Source: Opisthorchis felineus | Taxonomy: Eukaryota > Platyhelminthes > Trematoda > Opisthorchiida > Opisthorchiidae | Assembly: GCA_004794785.1 (NCBI GenBank) | Contig: SJOL01007403.1 | Location: forward strand, 747,660 to 811,659 | DNA: 64,000 bases | Direction: 5' to 3' | In this document: positions 37,401 through 50,947 of the stretch, in pieces | Position numbering within the stretch: the stretch's first letter is position 1 | How the letters are laid out: each line of letters starts with the position of its first letter | Program-made: the position numbers and the translations under genes | Notes under the pieces: model-generated | Told to the model about the DNA's origin: nothing | Database searches by the model: none | The model's input: the letters and a program-made list of their open reading frames with translations, nothing else

Positions 37401-39009
37401 TTGTGTTAGTCGGTTGGGGCTGCCATGGTAGTTAGCACTGATGAAAAAATCCCAACAAATCAAGACCGGCATGGATCAGGGATATTCTTGTGTCCATCCA
37501 GGGCGCAGGGTGGTTTATTGCTGGCATTTAAACGAGGAAATGAGCCGCTTAAAAGGTGAGGACTCAAAATGGGAAAGGGTTAAAAAGGTCTGCTGGGGGC
37601 AGTGTGGTATGAGTTAGACAGCCTCCAGAAATAGCAGGCAACTAAGAGTGGTCAAATTTCCGTCTGCTCCGGTGGGGCGACACTGCCCGATTTCAAGAAG
37701 GGGAACCGATATTCAGGGGAAGATGGTACGTATGTGGTGCATGCTAGCGGGTGTGGGCATATGTCAATATAAGGAACGTGCATTAGCCAAACTGCGCAAC
37801 AATAATGTAGTTCCGTGAAGGCAGGGACAATAAATTTGAGAAAAACCTGAGTGATCGGTGGTGTTGCGTGTTGGACGGTGCGTTGACCTCAGAATTGCGA
37901 AGTTACGGCTTAAAACAAAAGCATGGAAGCTTTGCAAAACATCTGGGGCGTCATATCGTGTGTATCTAGTTTGTCTCCGTCATCAAATTTTTCTCTGCTA
38001 TAAATGATGTTTTGGAATCATAGGAGGATTACTCGGGATATACGATACACCTAGGGCAAGCGTAAGCCAGCGGTACAGACGGTCGATGAAAGTTGCCTCC
38101 ATTTTAGTTTTTCCTTTCCCCCATTGGGGAAGCTGGAGAGTGTGGCTCACTACAGGGTAGAGAATATCTTTGGGGGGGAGGGCATATAGTTGAATTTAGG
38201 GTTGCCAACCGCAAGTTGTGTGTCTGAGATATATAACGGGATGCAGAATCCCAAAGAAATCAGTTCGCAAATGCAATCACGGGAGCTGATAATCGGATTC
38301 CCAGGAAGGAGACCCTATTTGGTGGCAGGGCATCTGCGATGGACTTTGGGGTGGTTACAATTTATGATGGGGACGACGGAGTTGTTTTTCCTCTTAAGCT
38401 ACATAATGTCAGTATAAGGAAGCAGAAGTGGAGTGAAGTTAACATTTAGTGCTCTAAATGAGGAACTTTGAAGCCAAGTACCCGCCCACTCACTAGATCG
38501 TCGGTACGGATAAATCTACGTTTGAAGACGCATGGCGTCCTGCAATCCCGAGGCTGAAGTCTATACCACTTGACCTTACGAATGACTTGTGTACGCCCTT
38601 CTTTACCATGAACTTCGCTGCATACGATAATGCTTATTATGACTGAATCTCTCTGTGGCATCATCGCTGTACACACGGATCACTCATTATCACCAGTGGA
38701 ACTAATTCAGCAAATAGTAAGTTCGGCTTTATTATAGTGAAACTCCAGCTCCATCGTGAACACCGACAGAGCACTGTGGACAATGGGATTTATTAGGCAC
38801 TTCGTGAGTTAGCCTCTAAAACTGTTTAAATATGCGTTTTCAATGATATCTCTGAAGATGTACATGAGTTGTAGTTGATTATGCATTCTGCCTTTTAGAG
38901 ACCCTGTCGAGTGAAGGCGGCTTCCTAAGAACGAGAACCGGATTGACGACACATTTCGTTTTTACAGACGCACCCAATAAATATAAACATGATTCGCCGA
39001 GGGTGGTTG
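37401..39009. other. No gene seen
   Basis: G-rich stretch 5' of the CR1-type element, possibly its leader, then unassigned sequence up to the tandem array. Confidence 0.3.
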
Positions 39010-39595
39010 TATATTCTTCAGGCGTAGGCTTGGCAGATGGACAATATATACCGTTGGATTTTACTACCATTCATACTTGGGGCCTCATAGCCAGCGGCGT
39101 GCAGAGTTGCGGGGTAGCCACCACTATAATTTTCCCGGGGTGGGCGACAACGCCTACGGTTATGGTGAGGAAAGGCCGTAGTTGGCCGTGGGATTAGGCT
39201 ATCACGCATCGTTGAGGCCTCAATCAACTTCGCACATTGACACGGGCCTAGCAGTCACAATAAGGAACCAGGGTAAGCGACAACGCTTACTGTTACGGTG
39301 AGGAAGGGCCGTCGTTGGCTATTGGATCAGGTAATCATGCATAAATGAGACCTAAATCAGCGTCGCACATAAACACGGGTTTGGCAGTTAAAATAATTGG
39401 CCGGGTTGAGCGACAACGCGTACAGTGGGAGTATGGAGGACCGTAGTTAGTCGTTGGATTTGACTTTCACGCATAATTGAGGTTTCAACCAGCGTCGCAC
39501 ATACACACGGGCCTACCAGTTACGATAAGCAGCTAAAATAGGCGACAAGGCGTAGGGCTATCATGATGAAGGGCAATGGTTGGCCTCATTTTCCG
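39010..39595 (+). repeat. Tandem array, 133-bp unit, about 4.4 copies
   Basis: The anchor GCGACAACG(C/G) starts at 39,144, 39,277, 39,410 and 39,542 (last as GCGACAAGG), giving periods of 133, 133 and 132. Each unit also shares GGTGAGGAA-GGCCGT, GTTGG(A)TTxGGCTxTCACGCAT and CACACGGGCCTA-like blocks. The first and last units are partial. Divergence between units is considerable. Not a multiple of three, so not a coding repeat. Confidence 0.85.
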
Positions 39596-41687
39596 CGAAT
39601 GTCGTTGCGCTCTATGACGATATCAGACAGGTGAAGTAATGCTTCCCAATAGGCTAGGTGTCTCATCTGGATTTTGGCAATTCACGTGTCGATACCTGAA
39701 ATCGCTATTATCTTCTGAGTATTTGCGCATATCTGAGAATGGGGTTCATCCAGAGGGAGGCATATTCACATCAATAATGGAAAGAGCATCAGCTCGTCAT
39801 CGATTGCCATATAGCACGTAAAGCGGGCTTCCCAGAAAACGGTTGTGCCAAAGTTTGGTGAACAAAATAACCTCACTTGTTAAGCCTGACGAGCAAAACC
39901 ACACACAAACGTTCAGCCTACCATATGGGCGGAATTTACATTGCATATTTTGCAGGTGTTATCTCTTATTTGAATAAAACCGCTAAACGCTAAAATGGGC
40001 GAAAATTTGAGTTGGAGCTTAATCTCGTTGACTGGCAATCACATGTAAATCGGCGGTGATCAGTGAACTTACTTTAACAAAATGCTATGACCAACATATC
40101 ACTGAAACGTGCAACCAGATTAGGCTGACTCCCCATAACGTTGGCAACTTCGAAACCCCATACTTTCGGCAAAATTAATTTCGGTTTACTTCTAGTGAGC
40201 GGTGATATATTCCATTAGGAACTGCTTTCCGCTTCGAGGTTACTAATGGAGGTTCGCTCACCTAAACAATTCAGCCAGTCGGTGTATTTGCAGAAAAGCC
40301 CGTTAAACATTCTCAGCTACGAAGTGGTAACCATGAATGTATAGTGGGTTTCGGGACACCTGTTCCATTCCGCGAATTCAGGCATCCGTAAAACAGGGTG
40401 ATAACCTGGACAACACAGATATATCTCTGCGGTAAAAAAACTTATGGAACACATTTTCCTAAACCTTCATTTCGAGATATACAAGGCTATTCTGATAACG
40501 ACGGAGGGTAATGTTAGTACCTGAAATTCACAGACAGGATATTATCGAATTTCATGGCACTCGCAGAGTGCGTGCCCATGTTGTTCCCCGGAACAATGTT
40601 GTACTAGCATTCAGCTAGACGCTCTATATATTTGTTCCGTGCCTGCACTCGTTATGCAGTATTCGCCGTGTGCAAAACTGCTCCCGAATCTCATCCATGT
40701 TCACAACGTGATTGAAGATCTGCCGAAAAAAACCCCAGAAGGATTTTGTCCCTATAACATCCCTACACTTTCTGATGGCTTATAAGTCACCTACTTGTAT
40801 CTTTGGAACACACTTGGTTTGGATTTTGTTTTATTGCACCAAATTACCTAATGCATGAAAACTCCCAAATTATTTTGGCGAATTTCGCTATAAATTATAT
40901 AGTATCCTTGAGTTTCGTTTATTCGCAAATGTTGTCAAAGCCTCACCTACATCAATGGGCTTCGGTTCATGAGATTTCTCTCTGTTTTCCGCCCACACAA
41001 ATAAAGGAAAAATCCTACATTTATCAATTCACCGCAACAATGTGCTTCCATGGTGTGCACACTACAGTCATCTCATCGTCGGCTAGTTCTTTTGAGAACC
41101 CAAAATTAACAAAGGTTCATTTCAGCTGTTTCAAGAATTCGAGAAACCACTTTTTACCCATAGAAGCATGTTTTAACCGATTCACGCTCGTTTCTGGCTC
41201 CAAACGTCACAGCTAGACCTGGCAATTCTGACCCGATTTGGTCATCAAAATATCTCTGTCAGGCTCTGATGGGCCGCCCGGTCGTTGTATCAAACCACAG
41301 AAGGTATCACTTTTGGTAAAACTCAAAAAGCTGCTGGTCTTCGTATGCAACTGCGCCCTAAATTCCGCATTCAGCTGAACGAGGGTTGTGATGCCGAGTC
41401 GACCGCTGGCGGTTCTCTCTTGTTTCTGTACTGACTCTCATCTAGTCGGCAATCTGTGTGGAAATTTTAGGTAGAGATTCGCCGGACCCCTTGTCCCCGA
41501 ATTAATCGTTAGTCAGTCTGACCTCTTTTAACGGAGTGGGGCCGAAGATGGGGTTCTGCATTTTCAGAAAAAGGATCGCCAGCGGTAGCCCTTTCTAAAG
41601 GCGCCGCTGCCAGTTTCGTACGGGTTGGTTGACTAGCTGCTGCGAAGCAATTGCAAAAGTCTCTGACTTTGTGTTTGATGTTGGCGG

Positions 41688-41984
41688 CTAGTCAGTCATC
41701 GAACTATTCCGCGTGTCACCGCAAACTGACCGAAGGCGTCTAAGTGCTTGCGACTTCGATGTAGATTTCCCCATTGTGCGATTCTTGTTCGCTAGAGAAA
41801 TTAGCGATGATAAATCCTCATAGGTTGGATATTCTGTCCTCGCGAGTTTAGCAATAACCGGGACACCGTCACCCTCGGTAGCAAGCGGGCCTGTCGCGTT
41901 TGCGAAGAAGCAGCAATCTGGAGTCGCAGTAGGCTGAATCAATGAGCTTCTAGGACCAGGAGATCCAGTGACAACCTCGGTTAC
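41688..41984 (-). CDS. Possible terminal exon, unrecognised
   Basis: A 297-nt open segment (98 codons plus TAG) starts directly after a good acceptor, TTAATTTGTTACATTCAG, in phase 0. It begins VTEVVTGSPGPRSS and includes TEYPTYEDLSSLISLANKNR and a basic Ser-rich tail ending NSSMTD. Composition is low in hydrophobics, as in a disordered C-terminal tail. No family recognised and no partner exon identified, so it remains tentative. Confidence 0.3.
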   Translation of the reverse strand, partial: VTEVVTGSPGPRSSLIQPTATPDCCFFANATGPLATEGDGVPVIAKLARTEYPTYEDLSSLISLANKNRTMGKSTSKSQALRRLRSVCGDTRNSSMTD

Positions 41985-42999
41985 CTGAATGTAACAAATT
42001 AACGTTGTTCTTAATGGCTTCAATACTGCCCTAATCGCTGGCCTAGTTCAAGCCAGTGGAAGCACCACAAAATCGCGCCCACGAAAAGCCCCAGCTAAAT
42101 GTCGTGGCGTACATTACACTCGCTCGAACCCCCCTATCATTTAGAGCCTCACTAAAGCCCCTAACATGTATTATTGGCCCACCGCCAGGACTATAATTCC
42201 TCGACAGTGTGAATTTATGATCTGTTGGTCAGTCAACGTATGCCAAAAAATTTGTTCAATTATTTTTCGTCTGCTAACGATGCCGGATTTCTTAGAAATC
42301 TCGACCGCAACCTCTCACCCAATCGAGTCTGTAATCACAATCGCTACCAAATTCATCACTTGGCCCCAACCGACGCACTCTAAACGCTGAACCTATCGTT
42401 TGGATTTAACCAACGAAGCTCCCAGTCGCAATTTGCCTCTTCCACAAGTTCAATTTCATTCACGGTGTTCGTTTGGCCCTATGCGCTAGCACTATCTCCC
42501 CATCAAAACTATACTTTACACCTGACTTCCCTACAACAGTGATACCAGTGAGTCTACTTAGTTTCAATTTAAACCATATTTTTAGAAGAAAAGTTGCCAT
42601 GTATCTACAAATCAGATCCCTCAATCTTCATCTCCATTTTTGATTTTTTGACCCTAGCCATTTACTCGACCGCCCAAAGCCACTCATGGCCAGCAGCGGT
42701 TTTCAGTTTTAGTTCAGGTCAGGCGGTTCATCTTTGAACTGGTCGTACCTCACGCTCATTGCCCTCGTTTTTCTCCGTTCCTATATCTGTGGTGACTTTT
42801 CACGTAATAAACATGCCCGTTGTGTTGTCTCCCGCGATCTGGTTGTAACGACTCGATCATGCCTCCATCAGCATGCACTCTACATATCGGGAAATGAAAC
42901 CTATTAATATTATATCGTATTATGCCCACCGGTTATGACGCTGACCCTTTTCTACGCAGTCCTCTGTACTCACAACCCTTCAGTCATACTTTTATTTTG

Positions 43000-43075
43000 A
43001 CTGTAATATTGTGATCATGCCTGACGGTATGCCACCCACCAGTTGGGAATAAACATTATTATTATTATTATCATC
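43000..43075 (+). mobile_element. Retroposon 3' end with (ATT)n tail, copy 1
   Basis: TTGACTGTAA...GATCATGCCTGACGGTATGCCACCCACCAGTTGGGAATAAACATTATTATT. The same terminal module recurs twice within 2 kb in the same orientation. The 5' extent is unknown. Confidence 0.7.
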
Positions 43076-43861
43076 ATCCACCCATACATTCTCGAGGCTT
43101 GTGAAATGGTCTCTCTAAACGTCCTACCCGATGAATTATTGGAGGCCCTTTCCTGCGTTAGCTTGATCGTTACATCAGTGGAGGAGCCTAGCTTAAAATC
43201 GGAGACCTCTCTTCATCACCACTTCTCAGCACCACCAAAGTTATTCAGGGTAGTGTGCGCGGCTCCCTAGCTTTCTTGCTGTACACCACCAATGCCATTC
43301 ACTGGACGTCCGCTGCACCACACTCTATTTTCTGGCAATATTAAAATAGCCCACACCTTCCAGACGAGTGATTGTCGCCTTAATTTATATAACACTTAGT
43401 CTGATCCGGTCCCTCATACACCAGGCCCTCTAAATCCCGACTTTTTTCGCTGTTCGTAAATGTCAGCTCCCCTCCTATCGTCTCCAAATTTATGCTGAGA
43501 AGCTTATTCGTAATGGATTGACAATTCCTGCCCTTTCTGAAGAGAGAAATTGAAGTCATAGGCCCCCAGCGTCTTTCGCTTTTACAAACAGGCATAGTAC
43601 AAGGTGGCTGCAGTTCACAAACTCTGGAATTTCCACAGCTGATCAAGTTAAAGTGCCATTCTCACCATTATCATTATCATTATTCTGTAAGACTTACTCT
43701 AGAATCTAGCCCAGAATCAGCCGCACAGTTTTCACATACCCGCGTTATTGCTGTGCCTCTTGCGGTGCTCATCTAACAAGTCCTTGTCTTCGCTGCGTGT
43801 CACCTAGGCTAGATCCTCCAAGGTTCAATAAAATTAAGTAAAACCTTTGTCCTCCACAACC

Positions 43862-43926
43862 CTTATAAGCATGCATGATGGTATGCCACATACAAGCTGG
43901 GTATAAAAATTATTATTGTTGTTGTT
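43862..43926 (+). mobile_element. Retroposon 3' end with (ATT)n tail, copy 2
   Basis: CTTATAAGCATGCATGATGGTATGCCACATACAAGCTGGGTATAAAAATTATTATTGTTG. More diverged member of the family at 43,000 and 44,815. Confidence 0.6.
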
Positions 43927-44814
43927 AGTCTGCCAGATCGTTGACGCTGCTGAATACCGCCCTAATTTTTCATCTTTTGTCTCTCTGTATTGTCCACAAT
44001 TCAGAATTTTTTGTCGACAAGTCGACCAGTCCACCTATAAAAATTTTTCCAAAGTAAGTATCCCAAACCGTGGAACAGGCTGTCTGCATACATCCGCACC
44101 ATATCCTCTAACACAGGTTCTCAAAGCATCCTGAGGAAGGCGAATTTCTCTTCGCGGCGCCGCTTTCGCGAGACCGATATTGGAAAAGGATGGTTTAGCC
44201 TCTCCAACACTGACGCGCAGTTTTTGTTCAGCAATTACTCTAATTACTCTACTCTAATACTCTACTAACTTTAATAATACTCTAATTAATCACCGTTCGG
44301 CAGTATTCTCACCCTTGAAGAATGCATCTGCACCTTTTCCCCGGATGCAGATCGGTCGCCGAAAGCGCCTAACGCACGTCATCCCAATTCTTTAGCGCCC
44401 ACTCCCAATACCCTGAGCGTCTATGGCCAGATAATTTGTGCCTCGTCACCATAAGTCGGATTCCATTTTTGGATTACTCCGTCAGATCCGTTTAATGTCA
44501 GCGGGACGATCCAGTGGGGCACGCCATTGGAAGTATGAAGGTCGAGCCTTGTTCGACTTGTGGTGCCTTCTTTTCCATTTATATTATGTGCAACGTTATA
44601 TTATCTCTCATAGTCTTCGATTGTGCTGGTATCACTTTCCCCTGCGTCCCATACAATTGATAGCCCTGAAATGAAAATTTATGAAGACATCTCACATGGA
44701 TGATTGATGCTGGGGCGATCCGGTCTAACATTTGGTAAACTTTGTGAGAGGGAACGAAAATCCAAAACTTCTATTTTTGGTAGCCACAAACCCCACCAGT
44801 CATGCTCTTATTCT

Positions 44815-44868
44815 GACTGTAAATTTATGATCATGCCTGAAGGCATGCCACCCACTAGTTGGAGTAAA

Positions 44869-44905
<37 letters not shown>

Positions 44906-44922
44906 ATTATTATTATTATTAT
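44815..44922 (+). mobile_element. Retroposon 3' end with long (ATT)n tail, copy 3
   Basis: CTGACTGTAAATTTATGATCATGCCTGAAGGCATGCCACCCACTAGTTGGAGTAAAC is followed by about 50 bp of ATT repeats with one interruption. It is close to copy 1. The longest tail suggests the most recent insertion of the three. Confidence 0.72.
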
Positions 44923-45726
44923 AAGTTATCGCAGGAAAGACCAAAAACCTTGTTCGACAGGTTAGAAGACATAAAAACTGCTGGTTATGGGGTCAGTTCC
45001 CTCTGGAGACACGGCATATGGAAATTGTTGGGGCAGCTTGGAGAATGCAACCTGGTAATTAGGCGGATGCATAATTTTCCACTGCCCCGCGGTGTTTAAG
45101 TGAACACTCACCCTGGTGTCCTCAACTAATGTCCTTTGAAATGTCAGGGATTTTTTGAAATGCGGTGTGACTTTGACTCCTTTAACTGTTGCGAATATCT
45201 TGTAACCCCAGTTCGTCAAAACCAGCCTGAGAAGCGAAACGAGATGAACCAACACGGATGCAGTAACAGGTGAATAAGTGTAGCGATAAGACTCTGAAAA
45301 TCAGCCGGTAGGTAGTTGTGATTCTTGAGCCAAGAAAGGTGGTAAGGAACATAATATTCCAGTGGGTGTTGGAAAGTTGGTGAATGTAATGTAGGAAGGT
45401 TGGGTTGGAGAGCGAGATAAGGGTGATGGATGTATTGAAACACTTGTATATTACATACGAATAATCTAACCGATCTGCTCACGACTAGGACACATGTAGG
45501 TGTAGACGATAAATGGGATCAAAGATGAGTTGACAGCAATAATAAAGACGTATGGATGACACCAGCAGCCGCATATTTTGCTCATCTGCCCACGTGTGTG
45601 CGGATGCCAAGGATCGACAGAAGGATTAATTTATGGCAATGCCATACATGCAGTCTGCTATAAATTGATGTCACCTGCATGGAGGAAAACGGAAGATGAG
45701 GTGCTAAATTACGTAGTTGAGACTCA

Positions 45727-46153
45727 TTAAAAAGTGTTCCCAACAAAACTCGCAAACATCAAACAATCGTCCGTGGGATGACCATAGAAATGCATGTGAA
45801 CGAAAACAGATTTACCAAAGCTAGGCTTGTTATCAAAGGCACCCCGCCATAGCGTGACGATAATGTGGCCTTCAAGTACATTTATTCGTAGATTTTGTGT
45901 TTTTGTGCGGTCTGTGTAACTGATGGAGTGCTGGAATAGCGGACAGAGTCCTCTGTCAAGGCCTTTGTCTTCAAGCCTCACGATGATTTCAAAATGTCCT
46001 TCATGACATGAGGCGCAGCTGAACACCCCATAATAATTGTATGTGCTCATGTTCACCAGTGCATCTTCCATAAGCGATACATGCATGCCTATCGATGCCA
46101 GTAACTGGCTGTCTCTGATGCCTAATAATTTCATACCACAACCTTCGGTGTAC
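45727..46153 (-). CDS. Possible exon or chance ORF
   Basis: An open frame of roughly 140 codons follows an acceptor-like AG (CACCTTCTTAG) and runs to TAA at 45,727. It includes GIRDSQLLASIGMHVSLMED, FSCASCHEGHFEIIVRLEDK and VLEGHIIVTLWRGAFDNK. An internal donor-like GTAAAT follows the codons for PSF. The amino-acid balance looks protein-like, but in a window this size an open frame of this length is expected by chance. Nothing is recognised. Confidence 0.22.
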
Positions 46154-46179
46154 AAAGCGTGGCTAAGAAGGTGCTTCAA

Positions 46180-49100
46180 TGTAGGTCAAGTAATATACTC
46201 AGCTCAAAGCACGCCACTTTAAGTGAACTCAACTAAAATGTATTCAGCCGTTCAAAGCCATCATTTTAGGAACCTCTTCCCATAACCCCCCCAAACCGTT
46301 TGCCGAAATTTACCAGATGTAGCTATTTAGGTTAAATATCATTTTAATCTCGCTCCGTGGGACCCTGTGCCAGGGCGACCTTGATTTCGGTTCCCGAAAG
46401 CTATTTTTTATTTGTTATGCACGAATCAGCGAGTCCTTTCTATTATTCGGCTAATTCTTACACTTTGAGCAATCCACAAAAGCCGCCAACTTCAATTTGG
46501 CAGTAACAAGTACTCATCCTGCCGGCGTTTATTCAGATAATATCCATCCACCTGTTACATATGGTTGAAATACTTTGCTAGTGATGATGTATCCTAAAGT
46601 TTCTTCAATTTTAACGCATCTTCTGCATCCAGCTAGATGTAAGCCCAAAGCACGAGCAACGTTTAGGATTACCAGCAACGACAGCCATCAAAATGCTGAA
46701 TTTCATGGCTTCATTCTCTGGCTTCTCCATTTCCGATATCCTCACCCATGTAGTAATGGGCTTTTGGATAAGCACAGATTTTGGGCCTCCATCTGCATCG
46801 TGTCACCGATGGTGAGTGCAATCAAGCAAACAAGGTAGCTTACCACCAGTGCAAAATTATGAGTGCCGTGGTCGGAAAGTTGAAATCACAAAATTCGGCG
46901 TCGAACGAAAATCTGTTCAGATGGGTAGACAGCCACTGGTCACACTCGAAGGTTTCTGGAAGTGCTTTCGGTGCACTTTGGCTTCAGTGGGTGGTCTGAT
47001 CAGTGAACTATCCTTATAAGCTCTCCCCAACTGACAGCTACGTCACTTTGCTTAGCCATCAGGGGTGTAAGCTTTTGTGGAAATCGCTGGAGGCTACCTG
47101 TCTTGGTCGATAGCGCCCTGGGGTCCGTGAGCGGTTCTAGGATTTGGCTTGTAGTACATAGGTCGCCTGAAGGACACTTGTGAGACAGTTGTACTGCAGA
47201 TGGGCGGGGCCGCCTTATGTAACTGATCTTTTAGTGGATTTCTGTGCGCGTCCTTGTGGCGCGTTGTGACAACAGACAAGAATGTATTTTTGAGCTGGAT
47301 TCCGAAATGTTGGTGTCAGGTTCTCTTCACTCCGCTGCACAAAAATTGCCCACAAGGCATTTCTTGATCTTCAGGTGATCCAGTGCACTTTCCTCCGTAC
47401 TGCCAGTGTGGACTTCCAGAAAATTAATACAACCTACGTCAGACGGTACCCTCAGGGTGTCAAACAAGTTTTCCACAAAAAACGAAGGAGGGAGGTAACT
47501 CTCATTGTGCGTATCCAAGACGCTGTAATAAAGATGAGTTTTGGCCTCCGGTCAAACTTCCAGAGATGCTTGATCCGTTCCCCTAGACGACGGTCACCCC
47601 AGAGGAGACTTGATACTTACGTACGTTCCGTTTTTAGTAGAGTTCGACCCACAGGTTTATTTTACCGCCAACCCTGCTGAAATACGGCGGAGCCTCGAGC
47701 ATAGACATTGGAGTTGGGGGCGCGAACTTTTATTGGATAACAATAGCCTCATTCCAGGTGGTGGCTGCGTGCGGTCACCTTCCCCCCATATTTACACACT
47801 GTGCATCGAGGAACAAGTTCAAATCACTCTCACATGCTTTTCTGTAGGAATCTTTAGGACGAACTCTTACAGGACAGTACTACGCCTTCTTCGAATGCGC
47901 CTGGCTAGTGGGCGGAAGCTTCTTAATGACAAGAACAAACCCGACCCGCGAATCTTGAGCAAACGCTTCGATCCTGTGCACCAGTATTTTGGGACCAGTT
48001 TCTACCGCCGACCGATTTTTGTAGAAAAAGATAACGTATCCAAACCCCTGGGATTTTCCGAACCTATGGTACAACTTAGCGGAAGTGTTCAAAGGAACAC
48101 TTGTCACCTGCCTAAAAGGTTGGTGTATTTCTAATGTACCGAAGGGAGTATGTTTTTGTCGCCTGAACAGTGGTATTCCACACGGAAACTGGTTGGCGCA
48201 GATTTAAATATGACTCAGGCTATTTGGATTGACCGTGAATTTGTGCCATGGTCATTCCGTTCTAAATATTGAAGATTTTGCAAGTACCAGATCCCCTTCT
48301 TCTGATACCGCTTCAGTGGGCCTTGCGAGATGTTGACTCATCAAAGACTTAAACTGGTCAACTGGCTTTGGAGGGAGTCGATCACTAGATGCAGCGTCGC
48401 TCTCCGCCTCTCTTCTAATCTAGCAAATTTGTAGAGTTGGTGCATTGGAACCATTACCATTCTGACGACACTTTAGGTTGAGGCTTTCGAGCGCTTGCTT
48501 ATGTGGGATAATTCGCAGATCCGATAGGCGTTTCAGAAACTAGCTAGGTAGTGTGCCAGAAATGCCCTTCCATATTCACTAAATTACCCCAACCCTGTTA
48601 GGTTCAAACACGGTTTAGAGCTGATGTAGACCTCAAGTTTTATGCACTCATCCATCTGAGTATGATCGAGGCGAAGGTCGCTTTCAATGCGCATTGAGGC
48701 GCCTCAATCGTCCTTCTCGAGATATCGAAGTCATGCCTCAGGCCTTCCGTTCATTCCTTCCGCCCACTTTTAGTCTTTGCGTGCTAAATTTATCTTTATG
48801 CCTACACACGTATTTCAATTTCAACCTTCCCTGTTCGTTGCGCGCAATTTGCTTACCGATTATTTCACGCTCTGTTTAGCCATTTTCCTACCGTCTTCTG
48901 TTGAATGCATATCCGTGCTGCAAGTTCTTTTTTCGACCACTCGGTGCACGCTTTGGTTCTATCGGTACCTGGGATTTATTCGATTCTTATATTGAGTTAC
49001 GACAGAATAGCTTATTTGATGGGTCCAGAGTTTATCGTAATCGGGAGTACTGCAAACGACCATAAACACTGAACTTTCAGTTCTCAAGGATACCCTCTTG

Positions 49101-49480
49101 TTGGTGTGACACATGCACGTGGGACTAAACACAGCAGACTCGCTGGTAAGGAGTTTGTGCACTATGAAACATCTGGACTCAATGACTGTCCATTGATGCA
49201 CGATACTGTAAACTTTTCCTTGCTCGGAAATAGGGCCGCTTGACGCTGTCTGCACCTTCGCTAGCAAACAAAAGATTTTATCCATCTGCAAAGCGATTCA
49301 CTGATTCCGGCCCGTTGAATTGGTGGTGCTTTGTGGTCCGTCAGGTCGTAGGCTTTGCTGATCTCATTGAACACATGTAACACTTCCCCACATCGCACCA
49401 AGTTTTGCCAGCTGTCAGCGGGTAGGTAATTTACGACCTCTCAGTCAGGAACTTCGGCGAGGTACGGATGAGCGTTCCGC

Positions 49481-49481
<1 letters not shown>
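46180..49481. other. No gene resolved
   Basis: Contains overlapping open frames on both strands at 47,327-48,134, none with recognised motifs. Possibly an old retroposon. Confidence 0.25.

Positions 49482-49525
<44 letters not shown>
49482..49525 (+). repeat. (TA)n microsatellite
   Basis: Uninterrupted alternating TA over 44 bp. No associated element recognised. Confidence 0.95.
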
Positions 49526-49526
<1 letters not shown>

Positions 49527-50947
49527 CGCAACCGGTCTTCCATAGAACAGAGTCTTGAATACGCCCAAAGTTAGGCAGATAGGTCTGCAGCCGCTAGGAC
49601 TTCTACATTTATGGCCATTTGAAATTGGTCTGATTATTTTGGTACCTCAGACTTGGATAAATTCTGTATTTGATGGTTACTTGTAGATATGTGTCACATG
49701 AATCTCAACATCGCGGACTGGACTTCGAAGCATGAAATATGTAGTCTGTCTCAACGTATTTGTGTGTTTGTTCCTGGTGGCCGATTTTTTTCAAATAGTA
49801 CACACGATCTAGATAAACTTTCCCTCATGCTTCAACTACTTGGTCATAAAAAACCCCTTTGGTGTTGGTAAACTCGAAAAAATAGCAGAAAAATGTTACA
49901 TGAACCCGTCATTTCGTTTTGGTTCATCGGGTATGGTTCCGCTTTCCGCGCCTATTAACCTCTGCGATCGATACAGCTTTCAACGCTAGTTGCAGTACTT
50001 CCTCATAATGTCCTTTTTTGTTGGAAGCCTTAAGCTTGTAGGCGTTTCTGACCTTTTTTACTAGCTGTTGGTTAACAAGATCTTGCTTTCTTCGGAGCAC
50101 TGCTGTACGTTTGCTGTCCTGTCGTGACTCATCAAATAATGTGACATTTTAGAAAGGTGCCTGCGAGTATCCTACCAAAATAGTTATGCTCTAAAATGTT
50201 CTTCTACGTGTCGTGAGATGATGGCGGTTGGATAATCTAAACTAAAAAAGATTTAGGTAATAATGAACACAGATAATTATATTTAACGTAAAATACATTT
50301 GGGGAATAAGTGTACTTTAAAATGTGTCCAAATCCACTGGGTCAGTTAGACAGCGAAATTTCGATTACAGTGCAATGCAGAAGAGAAAGGAAATCAATAA
50401 CTGAACCACCGTGGGCAGATATGGAAGCGTTATGCTCACTTTAACAAAGCTCTCAGCCATTTACGGATTTTTCAAAGTGTTGGAAGGCAGCCAAAACACG
50501 AGAATATTTAAGTACTTACTTGGGTAGGACAAGAAGACAAATAATTTTGCCACGGAGCGAACCATAAAGGAATGGTGCCAGTATGCATAAAAAACGACAT
50601 GAAAAACATGCAGCGTGGAACTGTTAACTGTAGTGATAACTACAGTTAGCCGCTACAACATTCAGGGGGCTTGAAAATCAATTTCTTGTCAAATATCTCG
50701 GCAGATTGTAACAGATGCTTGTAAATATGTCTCCACGTAACTTCTACTGCTAGAACTGGCTCCGCGTTTCAACCACTGTGCCTTTCCCATATCCCAACAC
50801 CCTGAAACCAGCAGTCCAGAGTGCAATGAACAATTCATTAGATGTATACTCCAATAAGTGTCGAACTGTGGTAACCGTTATAAGGGGCTTACCGCCGGAA
50901 AACGGTTCACGCATTTTGCCAACAGCGGTGATATCGTGGGACGTTTA

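Noticed and set aside
40803..41216. 137-codon plus ORF
   Set aside because: No motif, aromatic/His-rich composition, no splice signals; consistent with chance.
47610..48134. 174-codon plus ORF overlapping minus ORFs
   Set aside because: No recognisable domain on either strand. I suspected a LINE linker but could not find RT or endonuclease blocks.
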